Assembly: GCA_022578965.1 (NCBI GenBank)
Contig: MU400682.1
Location: 1 to 64,000, forward strand
DNA from: Xylaria sp. FL1777
Lineage: Eukaryota; Ascomycota; Sordariomycetes; Xylariales; Xylariaceae
Direction: 5' to 3'
Length of the DNA stretch: 64,000 nucleotides
Shown: positions 37,060 through 50,342 of the stretch, in pieces
Numbering within the stretch: the stretch's first letter is position 1
How the letters are laid out: every line of letters starts with the position of its first letter
The notes under the pieces: model-generated
The model's database searches: none
What the model was told of the DNA's origin: nothing
What the model saw: only the letters and a program-made list of their open reading frames with translations
Translations under genes and position numbers: made by a program

Positions 37060-39225
37060 TCAGAATGTGGCAGCATGTATGATCACCTTAGCCCACTTGT
37101 TGAAGGGCTGACAACCTGGCGGCTCGAAGAAGTTCTTCTTCTTGCCAAACGCCATCACCGCTCCCAGCCGCCGAGATCTTGCCGCCGATCTATGCTTGAT
37201 CTCCTGATCTCGATCAACACAATCTTCGTCAAGGTCCGCAACATTCCACTTCTCACCATTGGGATATAGCGCTGAATGATCATCCGTCTGCCAAGTGGTA
37301 TCGTGACCAGCAAGATCGCGCTCCGAGTGGATGCTATCTGTGATCGAGCAAGTAGGAAGCCGTACTATGGAAGTGCCTGGCATCTTCTCTTTAATATCAG
37401 CATAGATATCCGCTAAGGCGGTAAAAAAGGTGAAGCGAGGCTCTTGGTCATTTTTAGCGTAGGTGTTGCGCCCCCAGACCTGTCCCAAAAGCTCGTTCTT
37501 CCAACACCCAAAAACACCTGCGCCCGAGTCCCCGGGCACCCCCATCCCGGCACGAATCCACTCATCCACGGCTTTCTTATTGTGTGGCTGAACATTCTCT
37601 ACAGTCCAATTCTTCGTCTTGCGCCCGTCGGATAGTCGGTGTCTGCCATGCGTTAAACCCAGCTGCCCTGTTGTGTACCCACTTGTGCGCCCGACGGAGT
37701 ACACGAAAGGGGGTAACCCATCTTTCTCGCACGTGCGGAGGAACGAAGCCGGGTCTTCGTCTCGCTTGATCTCAACGTTATATATATATCCTGACGTGCT
37801 ACGACAGTGGACGATATTTGGTTGCGGAATCCCCCCAATCGCCTCGTCGGAACCAACTAGAGCCCAGTCCGTCACGACGTGGCCTTCATTGATGGAAACA
37901 GAGAGTCTTGAAGTGTTGTACATAGGTCCGGAATAAGCGACAACATCCCCCACTTTATGTTGGTGGTGGTCCTTGGAATCAATATGGGATGGGCAATATG
38001 TTGAGAGGTTTTGAGGGGGCTGAGCGCTGTCCCATCGTCGATTCGTGCCTTTATCGTCAAATAGATGCCAGCATATAAGCCTGTAGAAGCCTTCATCAAT
38101 CTGTAGCAATGGACCAAGAGTCGCTGACTCGGTCTTCCAGCCTACGGAATCTCCAATGGCTGGATCCGGGGACCATTCCGTATTAAGCGGATTTATACAC
38201 GAATCCTCGCTGTCACCCGAGGACACACGGCTTAACGAAGTCTCGGGATCGGCTAAGAACTCGACTCTGCCTTGGCGGAACATGACGATGGTAGTCGAAT
38301 CGAGGTTGCTAGGGAGCATGTTCGACTTGCTCTCCCGAAGCTGCCTCTTGATGTCGTTCCCTATCAGAACGGCCGTCATGATGACGATGGTGCGTTCCCC
38401 GGGTTCTGGACCTCTCGAAACGTTGACCGTATACTCTCCTTCCACATTCTCGTCAAGCACCTGTTCTATCTTGGGCAGGAGCCTTGATTCCCAGATCTCG
38501 ACAAACAACTTGGTATCTTGTCGGGACTGCTTCCCTCCTTGTTCACTACGAACGGCAAGTTCAAGCGCTCTCATTTGCGTGTCGAATACGAGTTTCTCGC
38601 ATAACTCCTTCTTCGGATGATTTTTCAAGTCTTGGAAATCGTCAGGCACAGGCTGGAGTTGTCTTAGCTGTGCTGTCTCACTATGGGCTACGGCATATTC
38701 GACTTCGGTGCTACCTTTCCCGTTCTCGCCAAGTGTAGCGTCGATGCTTGGAAATTTTGCCATATTAATTACCTTCTCTTTACTCGATTGTGGGAACGTT
38801 CTAGTCTGTGATCTGGAAAACGGCCTGACAAGCGTTGTATCTAGTGAATTATCCGAGGCATCGATATTCGATTGTGTCGACGGAAAAGTATCGTTAAAGG
38901 AGCTTATGCCTGGCTCTTTGTTCGACGAGTCCCCACTGAGTAAATTCAAACGATCTATTTGTGTAGTTACATCGCAAGCAATTTGATGAGAGCCATGAGA
39001 CTTTCTGGACGGGTGAGCTTTATCTCTCGCTGGGTCTCGATTTGTGCACCGGCGAAATATTCTCCTCGTCCCTCTGCGCTTGTCAGTTATACAATTAGGT
39101 AATTGTTATACAGAGTCCAAGACCACATACCTTGGAAAAGGATGAAATATACGAGCAATTCCTAACCTTACCCAGTCCCGTCCGCCAGGTTTTCTCTTCC
39201 TATTAGGATCACGAGCTGCAGCCAT
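37060..39225 (-). CDS. Intracellular trypsin-like (PA-clan) protease paralogue
   Basis: Two exons (39131-39225 and 37060-39073, intron 39074-39130) give 702 residues. The first exon is very basic (MAAARDPNRKRKPGGRDWVR) and continues into RRIFRRC, a possible nuclear signal. The protease-like half shares several blocks with the neighbour at 33.7-36.4 kb: YxVxVSRG...IVIMT, the His block LICWHLF (His368), VVTDWAL (Asp434), VGRTSGYTTGQ, and the Ser block GVPGDSGAG (Ser548), then LLGQVWGRNTY and RFTFFTALADIYADI. All three triad residues are conserved between the two genes, which argues for active enzymes. The shared orientation and similarity suggest an old tandem duplication, after which one copy gained or kept the finger region. 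It has no signal peptide and its function is unknown. Confidence 0.8.
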
Positions 39226-40667
39226 GTCTCACGGAGGAAGCCGCACCACCAATGCGTCGATGAATGGCGAAAACGACAAACAATGTCTGCATCCTGTCTG
39301 GGAAAAGGGAGTACCAGACCCATCTTTCCGATCATATATTAGGGAAAAGCAAGTCCTGGTAAGACGCATCTACGAAGACTAACTACGTTAGTACACCATG
39401 TATGCCGTGAGAAAAGCCGTACCAAAAAGCCGTACCACATAGCCACTAATCACAGGGAAGGATGTGTCGCCTTTGCTAATCTCATGACACACGCAGCTAA
39501 GGCATACTCGGGACAGCGAATATGCAAGACGAGGCATTCTTCGTCCACTCCGGCCACCATAAATGCAACTATTAGAAGAAGAGGGGGCCCGGGCGATTTC
39601 TCAAGCCACCGATGGCCAGAAAACTTGACCTCAACGCCGCAATTGCTGTTCCACCACTTGTGCTGCTCCCACTTGTCTGTCTGTCTCCCTGTCATACCAA
39701 AAGTGACCGTTGGGGGCCAAAAAGGCGCATGACCGTGGACATCGTGATCCCACCGCCTCGAGACACACATCAAGGGAGGGAAGTCAACGAATCAATCGAT
39801 CAATCAGTCATACGAGACTAACGACCACCCCCTTTTTCCACTTCGAGGGAAATCTATGCGGCCCAAGGATTTACTGCAAGGGACACCGAAAGTGGGAGTT
39901 TGTAGTAGATTGATCCAATGACATATCGTCCCGGAGAGTTCTGCGCAGCAGCGTTTCCTTTGGGGTAGATGTAGGACTTCGGCATATGGATCCGCCCGAT
40001 TACTAAGGACTAGGAGAGCCTTGCTTAATGGCGTAGCAAACTTCGAAATTTCATTGTGCCTTCAGATTAGTAGCACTCGTCTTATCTTCGTACGAGTAAG
40101 CTGGCATTCTGAAAAACTATTTGCATATTTGGTAGGACATAGATATAAGGCTCTCAACCGACGGTAGTTTCTCACGTCAGGCTCGAAGGGATGTGCATAT
40201 AAAGAGATGAATGCATGTATATAGATGCAGGTAATTCGTCTGAGACAAGACAGCCGTAATAATGTGCAGTGTAAATTGAACTTGGGATATTGCGTAATAC
40301 AATGTAATATCAATGATTCCTCTCAAGGCGCCTGTGAACGCCGCGCGTCTTTCCTTCATATCGTGCACCGCTTATTTGCTTTTCCCTCATCAGATATGCG
40401 CCGTACATGGAGGGAGAATGACTCTCTTCTCAAGACGCCGTGTACCCAGTTTCTTTTTTTTCTTGAATAGGATGCCTCTAGACGCCGCGCTGCCCTTCTG
40501 GCTAATACAATTAAAAAAAAAAAAATACAAGCCCGTCATATTACACCTCTCAGGCAGCTGTGTCCCAGTGCTGTTGGTACATATTGTGGTCATGATGCGG
40601 TAATAGATGCTTATCGGTTAACCCGCCCCCAGGCGTCCCTAAGGCGTTGCACTCCCAACTAAGGTTT
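39226..40667. other. Intergenic, no supported gene
   Basis: About 1.4 kb with overlapping short frames only. A 13-A run is at 40513-40525 and a T-rich run at 40450-40464. The last part is the 3' flank of apsB. Nothing else is recognised. Confidence 0.4.
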
Positions 40668-43600
40668 CTAATCCTTTTTTCTTTGGGCACGTACTAACTC
40701 GGCAGCAAGCTCATTATTCTGTCGCTCGCTGTCTTGGATTCTCTGCCGTGCCGCTGCTCGATCCATCTGCCTAGCTTCTCGTTCCTCTTTTAACTTATAT
40801 TCGAGCTCGCGCAGCCTGAGCATCCATTGACGCTCAGATCCCCGTATAGCACCAGCATCCTCATGCGAAGAGTTTAGACGTCCCGGGTCAGCTACCCCTA
40901 TATTGGAGGAGGTCCGGGTTATGGTGCTCGTGCTCCTGCTGGTTGTGTCGAGATGAGTTGTTTTACTACGGGGAAGTTTGGATTCTCTGCCGTGTGGCCC
41001 TGTAGGCACTAATGGCGAAGGACTCCCTCCCTCGATCAACTCTTCGCCTGAGGCCTGGCTACTACTGGCTTTCTTCGTCAAGGTTCGTTCAGAATAACCC
41101 ACACCTCTATTGCGAGCATCGTGAGCGCGCTGAAGCGTTGCATGCTCTATTTTGAGAGTTCGATATGCCGTGTCCAACTGTGATAGCCTCGCTTGGGCGT
41201 CAAGATTCCCTGACGCGATACCAGATCGGACGAGGGCCTCAAGTCTGTCGAGCTTCTTTGTGCGTACGTCAAGGTTGTTCTCGAGCGTCTGGTACTCTTT
41301 CCAAAGTTCACGCTCAACAGATTTGATGCGAGACTGGAAGTTGCCTAGCAGAGACTCAATCATCTTAATGGCTGCTAGCAGGTTTTTACTAAACCCAGGA
41401 AGCATGGTTGATATAGACTCTAGGGATGGTAACGCCCGACCATTAATCAAGCTATTATTGTGTGACCAGTCAGAACCGCAGAGCGCCGAAAGGCGCGTCC
41501 ACAACACCAGTAATAGGTTGTTGCGCTCAGCAAGCTGTTCCTTAAACGAGGCCTCTAACTGGGCTATTTTCCTTTTATCTGATGCTCGAGTGGACTCTAG
41601 CTCTATGATGCGCGAATCCTGACTAGTGACTGTTCGTGATACGTGGTGGTGTGTGCGTTGGAACGTCTCGAATTGGTTCTTGGTGTTACGATGAGCTTGG
41701 CGTTCTTTGTCAAGCAGATCTCCGAATTTACGAGTTTCGAGGGCGTGTGATTCAAGTAGGCTATCGCGTTGCTTGATGATATGGTCTTTTTCCAGCAGAG
41801 AATTCTTGGTGGTATCAAGTTCACGGACTGTTGTCTCGAGCTCACGTTGAAGGGTGGCAATAGACTAGCCACGAGTTAGTTTTAAGCCTGTGAATACAGA
41901 TGCTAGACGGGATTTTTACCTGAAGTAGACTTGACCGAGTTCCATTTAGGTCTCCTAGAGCCTCTCGCAAGTTACTCTCGAGTTCCATCAGCCTCTCCTT
42001 CCATTGTGTCGCTTCCACTTCCCTGTTACCAAGGCTCTGTCGGAGGATCCTAGCCTCCTCTTTGGCCGAGGACGCTTCGCGATTGAGGTCATTGACCATC
42101 TGCTGCACCTCTTCCTTCTCGCGGTTGGCAATCAACTCGCGCTGTTTGCGTTCATTAGCAAGTCGTTGGTCAAGCTCTTTGGCGCGGTCGCGCTCCTCTG
42201 CAATTATCTGTTCAGCGTTGGCTAGAGCGGCTTCAAGGTCACCGATACGAATCTTGTCCCCTTCTTGCTCTTCACGCAAGAAGGCTATCTCACCCTGGCT
42301 GGACTCTTGCTGTACACCCAATCGCTGAGCCTTCTCGTTGGATTCCAAGAGTTGAGTCTCAAGATCCTCGAGCTCTTTACCCGAATCCACTAGTTCTTGC
42401 TCGAGCTGCTCAATTCTTTTCTGCGTCTTCGCCTGTTCATCTTCGAGCCTTATGAGGGACTCAGTCATACTGCGCATCTCCTCCTGAAGGGCTTCGAAAT
42501 TCTCTGAGCGGTCCTGCAGATCTAGCTGCAGCCTCTGGATCTCATCGCTCTTCTGGTCAGCTTCTGTCTCTAGTTCGTTCACAAGTCCCTGAGCTTCTTC
42601 CTGGAGATCCGCAAACTTGTTCTCCCAAGCAGCCTGATCCTGCAGCGCCTCGTCTCGTTCAGCTTGAATAGCCATGAGATCACTCATCGTGCTCTCCAAC
42701 TCTTCCTGGGTGGCAACAGCATTTTCCTCGGCCTGTCTTTTGCCTTCTATCGCCTCTTCGAAGTCTGCCATGCAGGTCTCAAGCTCCCGCTGAAGTTCTT
42801 GGTTTTTGAACTTCAACTCATTGACTTTATCACGCTGTTCCGCTATCTTGTTTTCCAGCTCTTCTCGGTCTGGGTCTTCCATAGCCACTGTTAACCGAGA
42901 TCGCGCACTGCCTCTTGATATGGGGCGATCATGACCGCCGACCCTTGAAGCTGATCGATCTAAAAGGCTATCAAGCGTAGAAGGCGCTGGCCCATTACGG
43001 CGTTGGGCTAGCTTGAGGTCTTCGATCTCCTGATACAGCCGCTCTTTTTCGCGATTCCGAGAGGTAAGCATGGAAGTCTGCGCGCCAACCTCCCTACGCA
43101 ACTCAGCATTTTCATGCCGCAGCTTCTCGCTCTCCCGACGAAGTTCTTCCACCAATGTCGACGACTGGCTCAGAGAGTTAGTTTGATCCACTTCCCCTGA
43201 CAAGCCAGATACTGGACGCGACCGCGAAGGTGAAGTCTGCCTAGGTTTCCTAGTGATGTTATAAATATTGGTTGTATGATGCAAACCCCCACCTACAGGT
43301 ACTGATCCATTCATTTCTTGTTTTAGTGTAAAAATCTCATCTCGTAGCCTCCGATTTTCATCATCCGCTTGTTCACGGCGTGCCGTTTCTTGTTCTAGAA
43401 GGTCTTTCCAGACGTCCGCTTCTTCCTGTCTTCCCAGCGTCTCCTCTACACGCCCAGTAACCCTGTCCCCCATAGTCTTAACGGTTTCCACTAGCTTTCT
43501 CTTCTCTAGTTCACTAGCCATGTTGTCCGATCTGAGTCGTTCAATCTCACGTATGTACTCTTCAATTTGTTCACGAAGCAGAATAATCTCCTCTTCGTTG

Positions 43601-45282
43601 GCCTGCGCACTTGACCCGAAGGTGGGCGTTGCTCTACCATCGGACGAAATCCCGCTCCGTGCAGTGCTGGGACGGCCTTCGTCATCGTGGTGCCGCTTCT
43701 CGAGTTCTTTGACCCTCCGCCTCAGCATTTTATTGTCCCTCTGTAAAACGGCTAATGAGGTTCTCAACTCGACATTCTCCGAGATCATCTCCTTAATACC
43801 CTCTTCGGAGAGTTTGTCTAACCGATCAGAGAGGAACATGACCTTGAGCTTAAGGTCAAAGTTTTCTTTAGAAAGCCGCTCAATAGTACTAGACTGCTCT
43901 TTCAATGTCATATTCCGCCCGCCCCGCGCAACGGTACTCGGGGCTGGGGTGTAGTCGGAGAGCTTGCGATACGATTGGAGTGGTGTCGATAAGCCACCTT
44001 TGGTCTGGTATTCTTTGGCAAGAGACTCAGGTACTTCGACACTGCGCACATGCCGTGCAATGATGGTGTCTGTGGGCGCGCTGAGGGGTTGCCTCTTAGC
44101 CTTAGGGGTAGCGAGATTGTCCCCTGAGAGTTCACGGATAGGGCTCTCGACTTCTTCGAGGGGTTCGAGCGGGCCAGGTCGTGTGGGGTCGAGACTGTCG
44201 TCGAAGCCCGAGGCCATGCTTCCCATGCTAATGGAACGAGAGAGATCGTTGCTCGCACTGCGTGTCAAACCAAAGGCAGGGGCGGCGCCTCCCGACTGGA
44301 GCGCATAATCGGCACTCAGGCCAACAGTGGCATCACCTTCGGTGTCGTCGCCGGTGAGAAACGAGGAGGCAGACGAGCGCTGGCTGGCAGTCCTACTACG
44401 TAAATACCTAGGGCGCTTAGCAACCTTAAGAGCATTACCCGGAGTAGCTCCCGCATCGACGGACAATCGATTGGTAGCTACGTCTGAGTTGCTAGGGTTG
44501 AGGGTAGGGGCACCAGTTGAGAAAGACGCATCATCATAGACATCGTCTATATTGGAGCTATCCTGGACTGGTGCACTATTGTCCTCCTGCTCCCCGGGGA
44601 GTTTATGAGCCGTGGCATCGGTGGCGGCAGAGGCAGCCCTCGACGCTGCACGGGCAGCAACAGCAGCTGTAGGGGATGAGAAGTCTCCAAGGGCAGATGA
44701 GCTGTTAGTTGCATCTGCATTAGCATTGGCATTGGCACTGGCATTGTCTTCGTCGTCGCTCAAGGCACTGCCAGGCCGGGATTCGGGTAGCATCGAGTCC
44801 TCTGGCTGGACGGGAGTAAGATTAGATGTAGTCGCCGTAGACGTGGTCACCGTAGCGGTGGGCTCGGGGGGTTCGCGTGTCGACTGCTGGTTGGCCTCGC
44901 TGGCCTGGGGCGGTGATATTGGAGACATCTGCGAATCGGATTCGTGTAGCTGGCGCGTGGGAGCTGCATCAGCAGGTGTGGGGGGTTTCTTGGGCCGCGC
45001 AGCGTCGAAGAGGTAGGTGTCGTCTATTCCCGCGTCTGGGCCGACGACCTGGATAGTCGGGGAGGCAGGCGGAAGAAAGCTCGATTCGACGTCTTGGAGG
45101 TGAGCCCTGACATGCTCCTCCTCGGTCATGGAGTCGACGTGCTGCTCGTAGTCCGGCTCGAGCTTGGTGGTTTCGACGAAGCTGCTGTCGTTGGGCAGAG
45201 GGCGTGGAGGCTGGAGTGACTGCGGCCCCGACCCAGCTTGGTCTTGCCGGCCAGCGCCGCCGTGGTTCTCATCTTCTTCCAT
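40668..45282 (-). CDS. apsB: ApsB/Mto1-like microtubule-organising coiled-coil protein
   Basis: Two exons (41920-45282 and 40668-41864, intron 41865-41919) give 1519 residues. Residues 1 to about 450 are disordered and rich in Ser, Thr, Ala and Pro. Next comes the centrosomin N-terminal motif (Cnn_1N) at about 455-530: MTLKEQSSTIERLSKENFDL, followed by KVMFLSDRLDKL. It recruits gamma-tubulin complexes. From there to the end it is almost continuous coiled coil, with a break around SGFSK-type residues near 1300 and a basic, Ser-rich stretch after it. Aspergillus nidulans ApsB and fission-yeast Mto1 are the known relatives. They sit at spindle-pole outer plaques and septal microtubule-organising centres, and loss disturbs nuclear positioning. 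The start is the ATG of MEEDENHGG; a TTG four codons upstream is not needed. Confidence 0.9.
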
Positions 45283-46891
45283 GGCAAAACACAAGTCTCA
45301 TGCGCAACGGGACTGGGGGAGGTGCTGGTGTAGTCGGAGGCGACCTCGTAAGCAATCGGGGCCCGATGGAAGAACAGTCGATACGGAAACAGACTTGCGA
45401 CCAGGGTCAACACGCTCTCGTCTACATGTGTGGGGGGGGTTATGTATATGTGTAGGAGCCGAAGATTTCACAGGTAAAATATGTGTGTATGTATGTGGCA
45501 AGTAAGTACGAAGTAGTTTGTGCGGCAACGTGTAGAGAAGCTGCAGAATGCCGCAAACGTCTATGAATTCTGCGTGGTGACGGTGACGGTGACGGTGACG
45601 GTGTTGGTGCTGGTCATGTATCTAGTGTATAATACCTGTCTATAGCACCGGTAGCGATGTCTATGATATGATATGTTCCTTTATCGACAGGGGAACGCCA
45701 ATCGCATGCCCAGGCTAACAAAGAACCCGGGCCTGGACCGGGATTGGAAGCTGGAATTGGGGTCGAAGTTGGAAGCTGAGGCGGAAGTACAAGGAGATGG
45801 AGTTCATGATGCAGATTCTGGTTTTTTTGTTTTGTTGATGAGTTCGCAGCAAAGCATGCACGATGCCTACCCGATTCTTGTTATACTCTGCTAGTATTAA
45901 GCTATCGCAAGCATGGGAATCCATGAGTCTTGGCTTTAGTTTGGTGGTTGATGGTGAGGGATAGTGCGCCAAAGTACCTAAACCTTACCTACGGTCCGTG
46001 CTGCAAAGCCTCCATGATAGGCCCGGTTAGTGGACCCTAGTGCTGCATTGATAGTGTATGTAGGCGGTACCTGCCTATATCATGCCAGTGCCGGCGTTGC
46101 TGGGTCAGCGGTATCTACCTATCTAATCCACTGTGGGCTATAATATCTTATGTCAACTTAAGTATGCGTATGTCACAACAGCAAAGATCTAACGCTGTGT
46201 TTCTCTATTCGAAATTGAAGGCGCCTACATGTACCTAGGTGCTTACTTACATGAAACCTGCAGAGTACCCCCCGATAAAAAAGTAAACTGAAGAAAAGAA
46301 AATAAAAAACAACTCTAATCCAAGCCTCATCTCTCCATGTATATATCTTTTTTTATCTTCTTATTATTCTTAGCCGTCTTCAACACCATGAACCATTACC
46401 ACGATGCTCATATAACTAGGTACCTGATAACTACTTGGCTACCTGCATGATTAGACAATTCTGTCTGGTTGAATGATGCATATGTAAGCACCTACCTATA
46501 CTACTACATACGTGGACGTCTCATCGCCGAGAAAGACGATACCTCCAAAGGCAAGTATAAACAGGAAGATACTAGTATAATGTACACCATCCTAGCGCCA
46601 TTGAATTCTCCGACAACTATACCATCTATGGCATACTAATTTCCTAGTGCTATGGATAGCAATTCAATCTTCACAGCTTCTGGTCCTTACACTCAAGAAC
46701 CATTGGGTAGCATAACGCTGATCTTCGGCCTCATCGACGACAATCCACCCACATAGTATCCAAGTATCTGTATACATTGTAGTATAATGTATATCTACCC
46801 ATGCCGCATCCGCCGCATGGACCCATCCTCTATCGATATGGTATCTAACTATCTGATCGTGCCCACCTCCGTATCTTACCTTGTTCAATGT
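45283..46891. other. Spacer upstream of apsB, with a short hexamer repeat
   Basis: No gene is recognised in 1.6 kb. The interval contains the apsB promoter and the 3' flank of the second NLR. Features seen are a GGTGAC hexamer repeat (45576-45603), TGTGTGTATGTATGTGG near 45482-45498, and one GTACCTAGGTGC word near 46229-46240. Confidence 0.4.
45576..45603. repeat. GGTGAC hexamer microsatellite, four units
   Basis: Four perfect tandem GGTGAC units are followed by GGTG. The tract lies about 0.3 kb upstream of the apsB start codon and may vary in length between strains. Confidence 0.9.
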
Positions 46892-49800
46892 CTACCTTCT
46901 ACTTAAACCTACAATCACGGTGCCTCTAGATCGTGGCCCTCGCCGAGTCGTGCGCGGCGACAAGGGCAACGAGGGGAGATATAGGACCGCAGGCTTCTGC
47001 TGTGCGGCTTCGTCTCCTTCTCCTTCTGTCTTGGGTTTCCGAGAGACCGGAGGTGCTGGGAATGGGAATACTGAAAGCCTCAGGCCTTTGTGAGGCGCGA
47101 ACCAACTGTCGCCATTTGCCATCTTGTTCACCGCCCGGAACACACGCTCCAGCCTGAAAGACGCCCCGAACTCGGGTTGGAGGAGTGCTTCGGCAGAGCT
47201 GCATCTTGCCAGAATTGCCGAAGCGTCTGTCTCGCCCAGAAACGCCGTCCAGCGCCGCCATATCCGGCAATTGTTCAATGTGAACATGTTGAATATGGCG
47301 TGTTGGGGGAGGAAATATCGTACAGGTCGCGGGGAGAGCAGGTGGTATAGCAGGTTGTCTACCGCATATCGTAAGAATGGGTATGACGACGTGATGAGAT
47401 TGCGTTGGTCCACGACGTTTTTGTGCCACATAGGCGATGTCTGCGACGACAAGACACTCTGTTTCGGTTCCCGTAGACGATGTCCACTCACCAGGGGCGA
47501 TAGATCCGACGTGTTCAGGTACATTAGGATCGTACGGAGAAGACTATAATGGCAGAGGTGAACGGCCTCGTGATTGGATGGTATGATCGTTGCTCGCCCC
47601 GAGGACAGCGCAGCGAAGCCCCTGCCGGACAAGAAAAACGATCTAACAGACTCATTTATGGGATAAACATGCTGGAGTCCGAGCGACTGTTGCGCTTTAC
47701 CCTCGTCATCCACCGGCCTTGCCTCCAGGAGGCCACGCGTCCGTGAGCAAAGCCATTGGTAAAACTGCGAGGGGGTGTCGAAATGCTTCCCCGTCTTTTG
47801 CAGTTCTTGCATCGACCAAGGCAGCCCAACATCCATTGCAGTTTCCGCGTCGCAGCAGAGGAGAAACCGCGTACGGCCCACTACAACATTCGCTATCAGC
47901 ATCTACCCATCCTAGGCGTGCCTTGTCGGTGGCTCGAGATAACGTGGGGCTTCTAGGGTATGACCTTGGTCCGAAAAGGAGCCTTTGCCCCTCTGAATAC
48001 TGCCAGAACAAGAGGATGATAATACTGAGGATTACTTACAGCGAACTGCCATTTGCAAATCATTAAGCAGCATAGGCTCCGACGACAACATGACCCACCG
48101 CATTATAGTCGTTGCCTCCGCCTTTTCTTTAGGTGAGAGGGTTCCTAAGGTCAGTTCATATAGGCCGTATAGGTCTGTGGGGAGCTCTCCCAGGGTCTTG
48201 TTCACCAGGTCCTGCTCTCCGCCACCATCAATGACTCCGTTAAGGATGTTAGTCGCAAATTGTGCCCATAGGAAACTACCGCCGGCCTTCTCAGCGATCT
48301 CTTTCGCTGTAATGGACCACCCCTCCCAACGCGCCTTCAGACGGGACTGTACTAGCCGTACAATATCTTCGAGGTTATGATTTTCGAGTTCTAACTGGGT
48401 TATATTCGCCGGAACATTGTCGCTAATTGGTCGGCTAGCTAGGCACACGCTAAAATTTGAACTCTGTGCCATTTGACATAGGCAATACATGAGCTCCCGG
48501 ATATACTCATCGTCGCAACTATCTTCAGCATCAACTAAGATAAATGTCCTTCTTGCTAACGTCCGAGGCTCGTTTATAATGTAGTCATCGAGAAAGAATC
48601 GAGTCAAATCGGCATCACTGATGCTTCCTTGGCATATGCTGGAAAGTCTTTGGCGAAGATTCAGGTCTTGCGCGAAGAGTTGAGAGAGAATAGAACGGAT
48701 AACCGTGACAGACCGTATATTACCCAGCTTCGACTCCGACACTGGGGCTCGGTCTAAATCCTGGCCTTCCGCGGTACAGTATATAATTGACGTCGTAGCA
48801 GATCTCCATTGCTTTTCCATTTGGTACCTAACATGTCGCAACTGCGTCGACTTTCCCGAGCCTAACGCACCTGTCAGCCAGAGCATGCGTTCATTGCTAC
48901 CTCCTTGTCGACGATACCAATCACAAAACTCCTCTGTGCTGCATATTCCCTTGCATGTACCTAAGGGACACCCTGCGATAGACGACTGAGAGCCGTGGAC
49001 TCGGTGGTTTGCGAGTCGTCGCAAGCAGTCTTGTTCTTATTAGTTTGAACATAGGACATGGGAGCAATACTTGCGTACTTATTTCTTCAACGCTAAGCCC
49101 TCGACGCTAATATCTCCTATTAGCCATATACTCTAACAGGTATTCGACAAAGATATCCTACCTTGGACCTTTCATCCTTCACAATACCTTGAAGGATTCT
49201 GGATAGTGATTTGAAACCGGCATCATTCGCCGAGTTAAAATGGCACATTGTCCGGTGGTTCGCGGGTAAGCTCTCTGCGTCTTCTCTCACATCTCCAAGC
49301 TTACTCGATTCGACACGACTATTCTACGCAGATAGGTGAGCTCAATGCTAACGGTTAACTAGAAGCAGGTCGAGACCCACGATTAACTTATTTGAGCCTC
49401 CTTGTCTTTCTTGATAGGTCTTGACCGTGAAGTTGAAGTAATGCCAAAGCCGAACGAATGACTCCTGGGCTCCTACCCATCTAGTATTATTAACACCGCA
49501 CAAAGCAGATAGTGCCGAGCTCTCTGTTCTGATGCTCAGGGACGCCTCCGCCATCGACACAACCGTGTCTGCCAGCGGCACTTGCTCTACGGCCCTGTGC
49601 GGGCAGCCGAAGAAAATGATCGCGGCTGTAGAGCTTAGAATGTCCTGTTGGTTTTGCGTGTTACTAGACTCGGCCTCGCGCAGCACCTAACTAATCATAA
49701 GTATTTCTGCATACAAATATCGTATTTGCAAACACACCTCCTTTACAATGACGCCTCCAAGGGAATGCGCAATAAAAACCAATGGCCTTTGTTGTACACC

Positions 49801-50342
49801 ACCACCATGTCGAAGACTGCCAAGATCTCGAAGCAGGTCATTCACGTGAGCGAAGAGGTCGGGCTGGGAAGCGACCGGTTGGTTGCCACTATGAAGGGTA
49901 TGGTACCCAAAGGTTATGATCCGGGCCTCCGGGCATGCCATAGGCAATAAGTCCCGAGGCCAGAACACTCGAGAGGAGGCATCTAGCTCAACATGCCTCG
50001 AATTGTTCCGCGTATTCGCAACCTCTATAATCGACTGAGCTGTTTTGTCCGGAGGCCTCGTCTTCCTGAGTAAATGTTTCAGCGGCCTCTCACGCGCGGG
50101 CGAGACAGTCTTCGCTCGGGTATTAGGTATTGTCCGGTCATCGTACTGCCAGCTTCTCATCGGATGTCCTCCAAACCCATGTACGAAGACGACGCTGAAA
50201 GAGGACCATAAGTTCGTGAATTGGTGACCGCTAATCGACACGAGAATGAGAATACTCACTCGATAAGGGCATTTTCGCTCTTCTCCGGCTCGTAGAGTAT
50301 GTGAAGACCGACTGAGGGGATCCTGTCCTGAAGTGGACGCAT
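46892..50342 (-). CDS. NLR protein: alpha/beta-hydrolase plus NACHT domain
   Basis: Seven exons (50260-50342, 49738-50194, 49381-49686, 49162-49323, 49079-49106, 48040-49035, 46892-47880) give 1006 residues. The start MRPLQDRIPSVGLHILYEPE leads into an alpha/beta-hydrolase domain: VVFVHGFGGHP (about 29-39), then the nucleophile elbow AHSLGG with Ser172. A linker with DAESLPANHRTMCHFNS is typical of this NLR class. The NACHT domain has Walker A GALGSGKST (about 401-409) and Walker-B-like FILVDAED. The C-terminal part has the usual WLCSRTRGLLE region and stops without ankyrin, WD40 or TPR repeats. Exon 5 is only 28 bases long. The splice sites of exons 4-5 and of the 159-bp last intron are the least certain parts. 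A role in self/non-self recognition is inferred from the family. Confidence 0.82.

Noticed and set aside
39404..40603. Several 60-107-codon frames between the protease and apsB genes
   Set aside because: They overlap each other on both strands and lack motifs or splice support.
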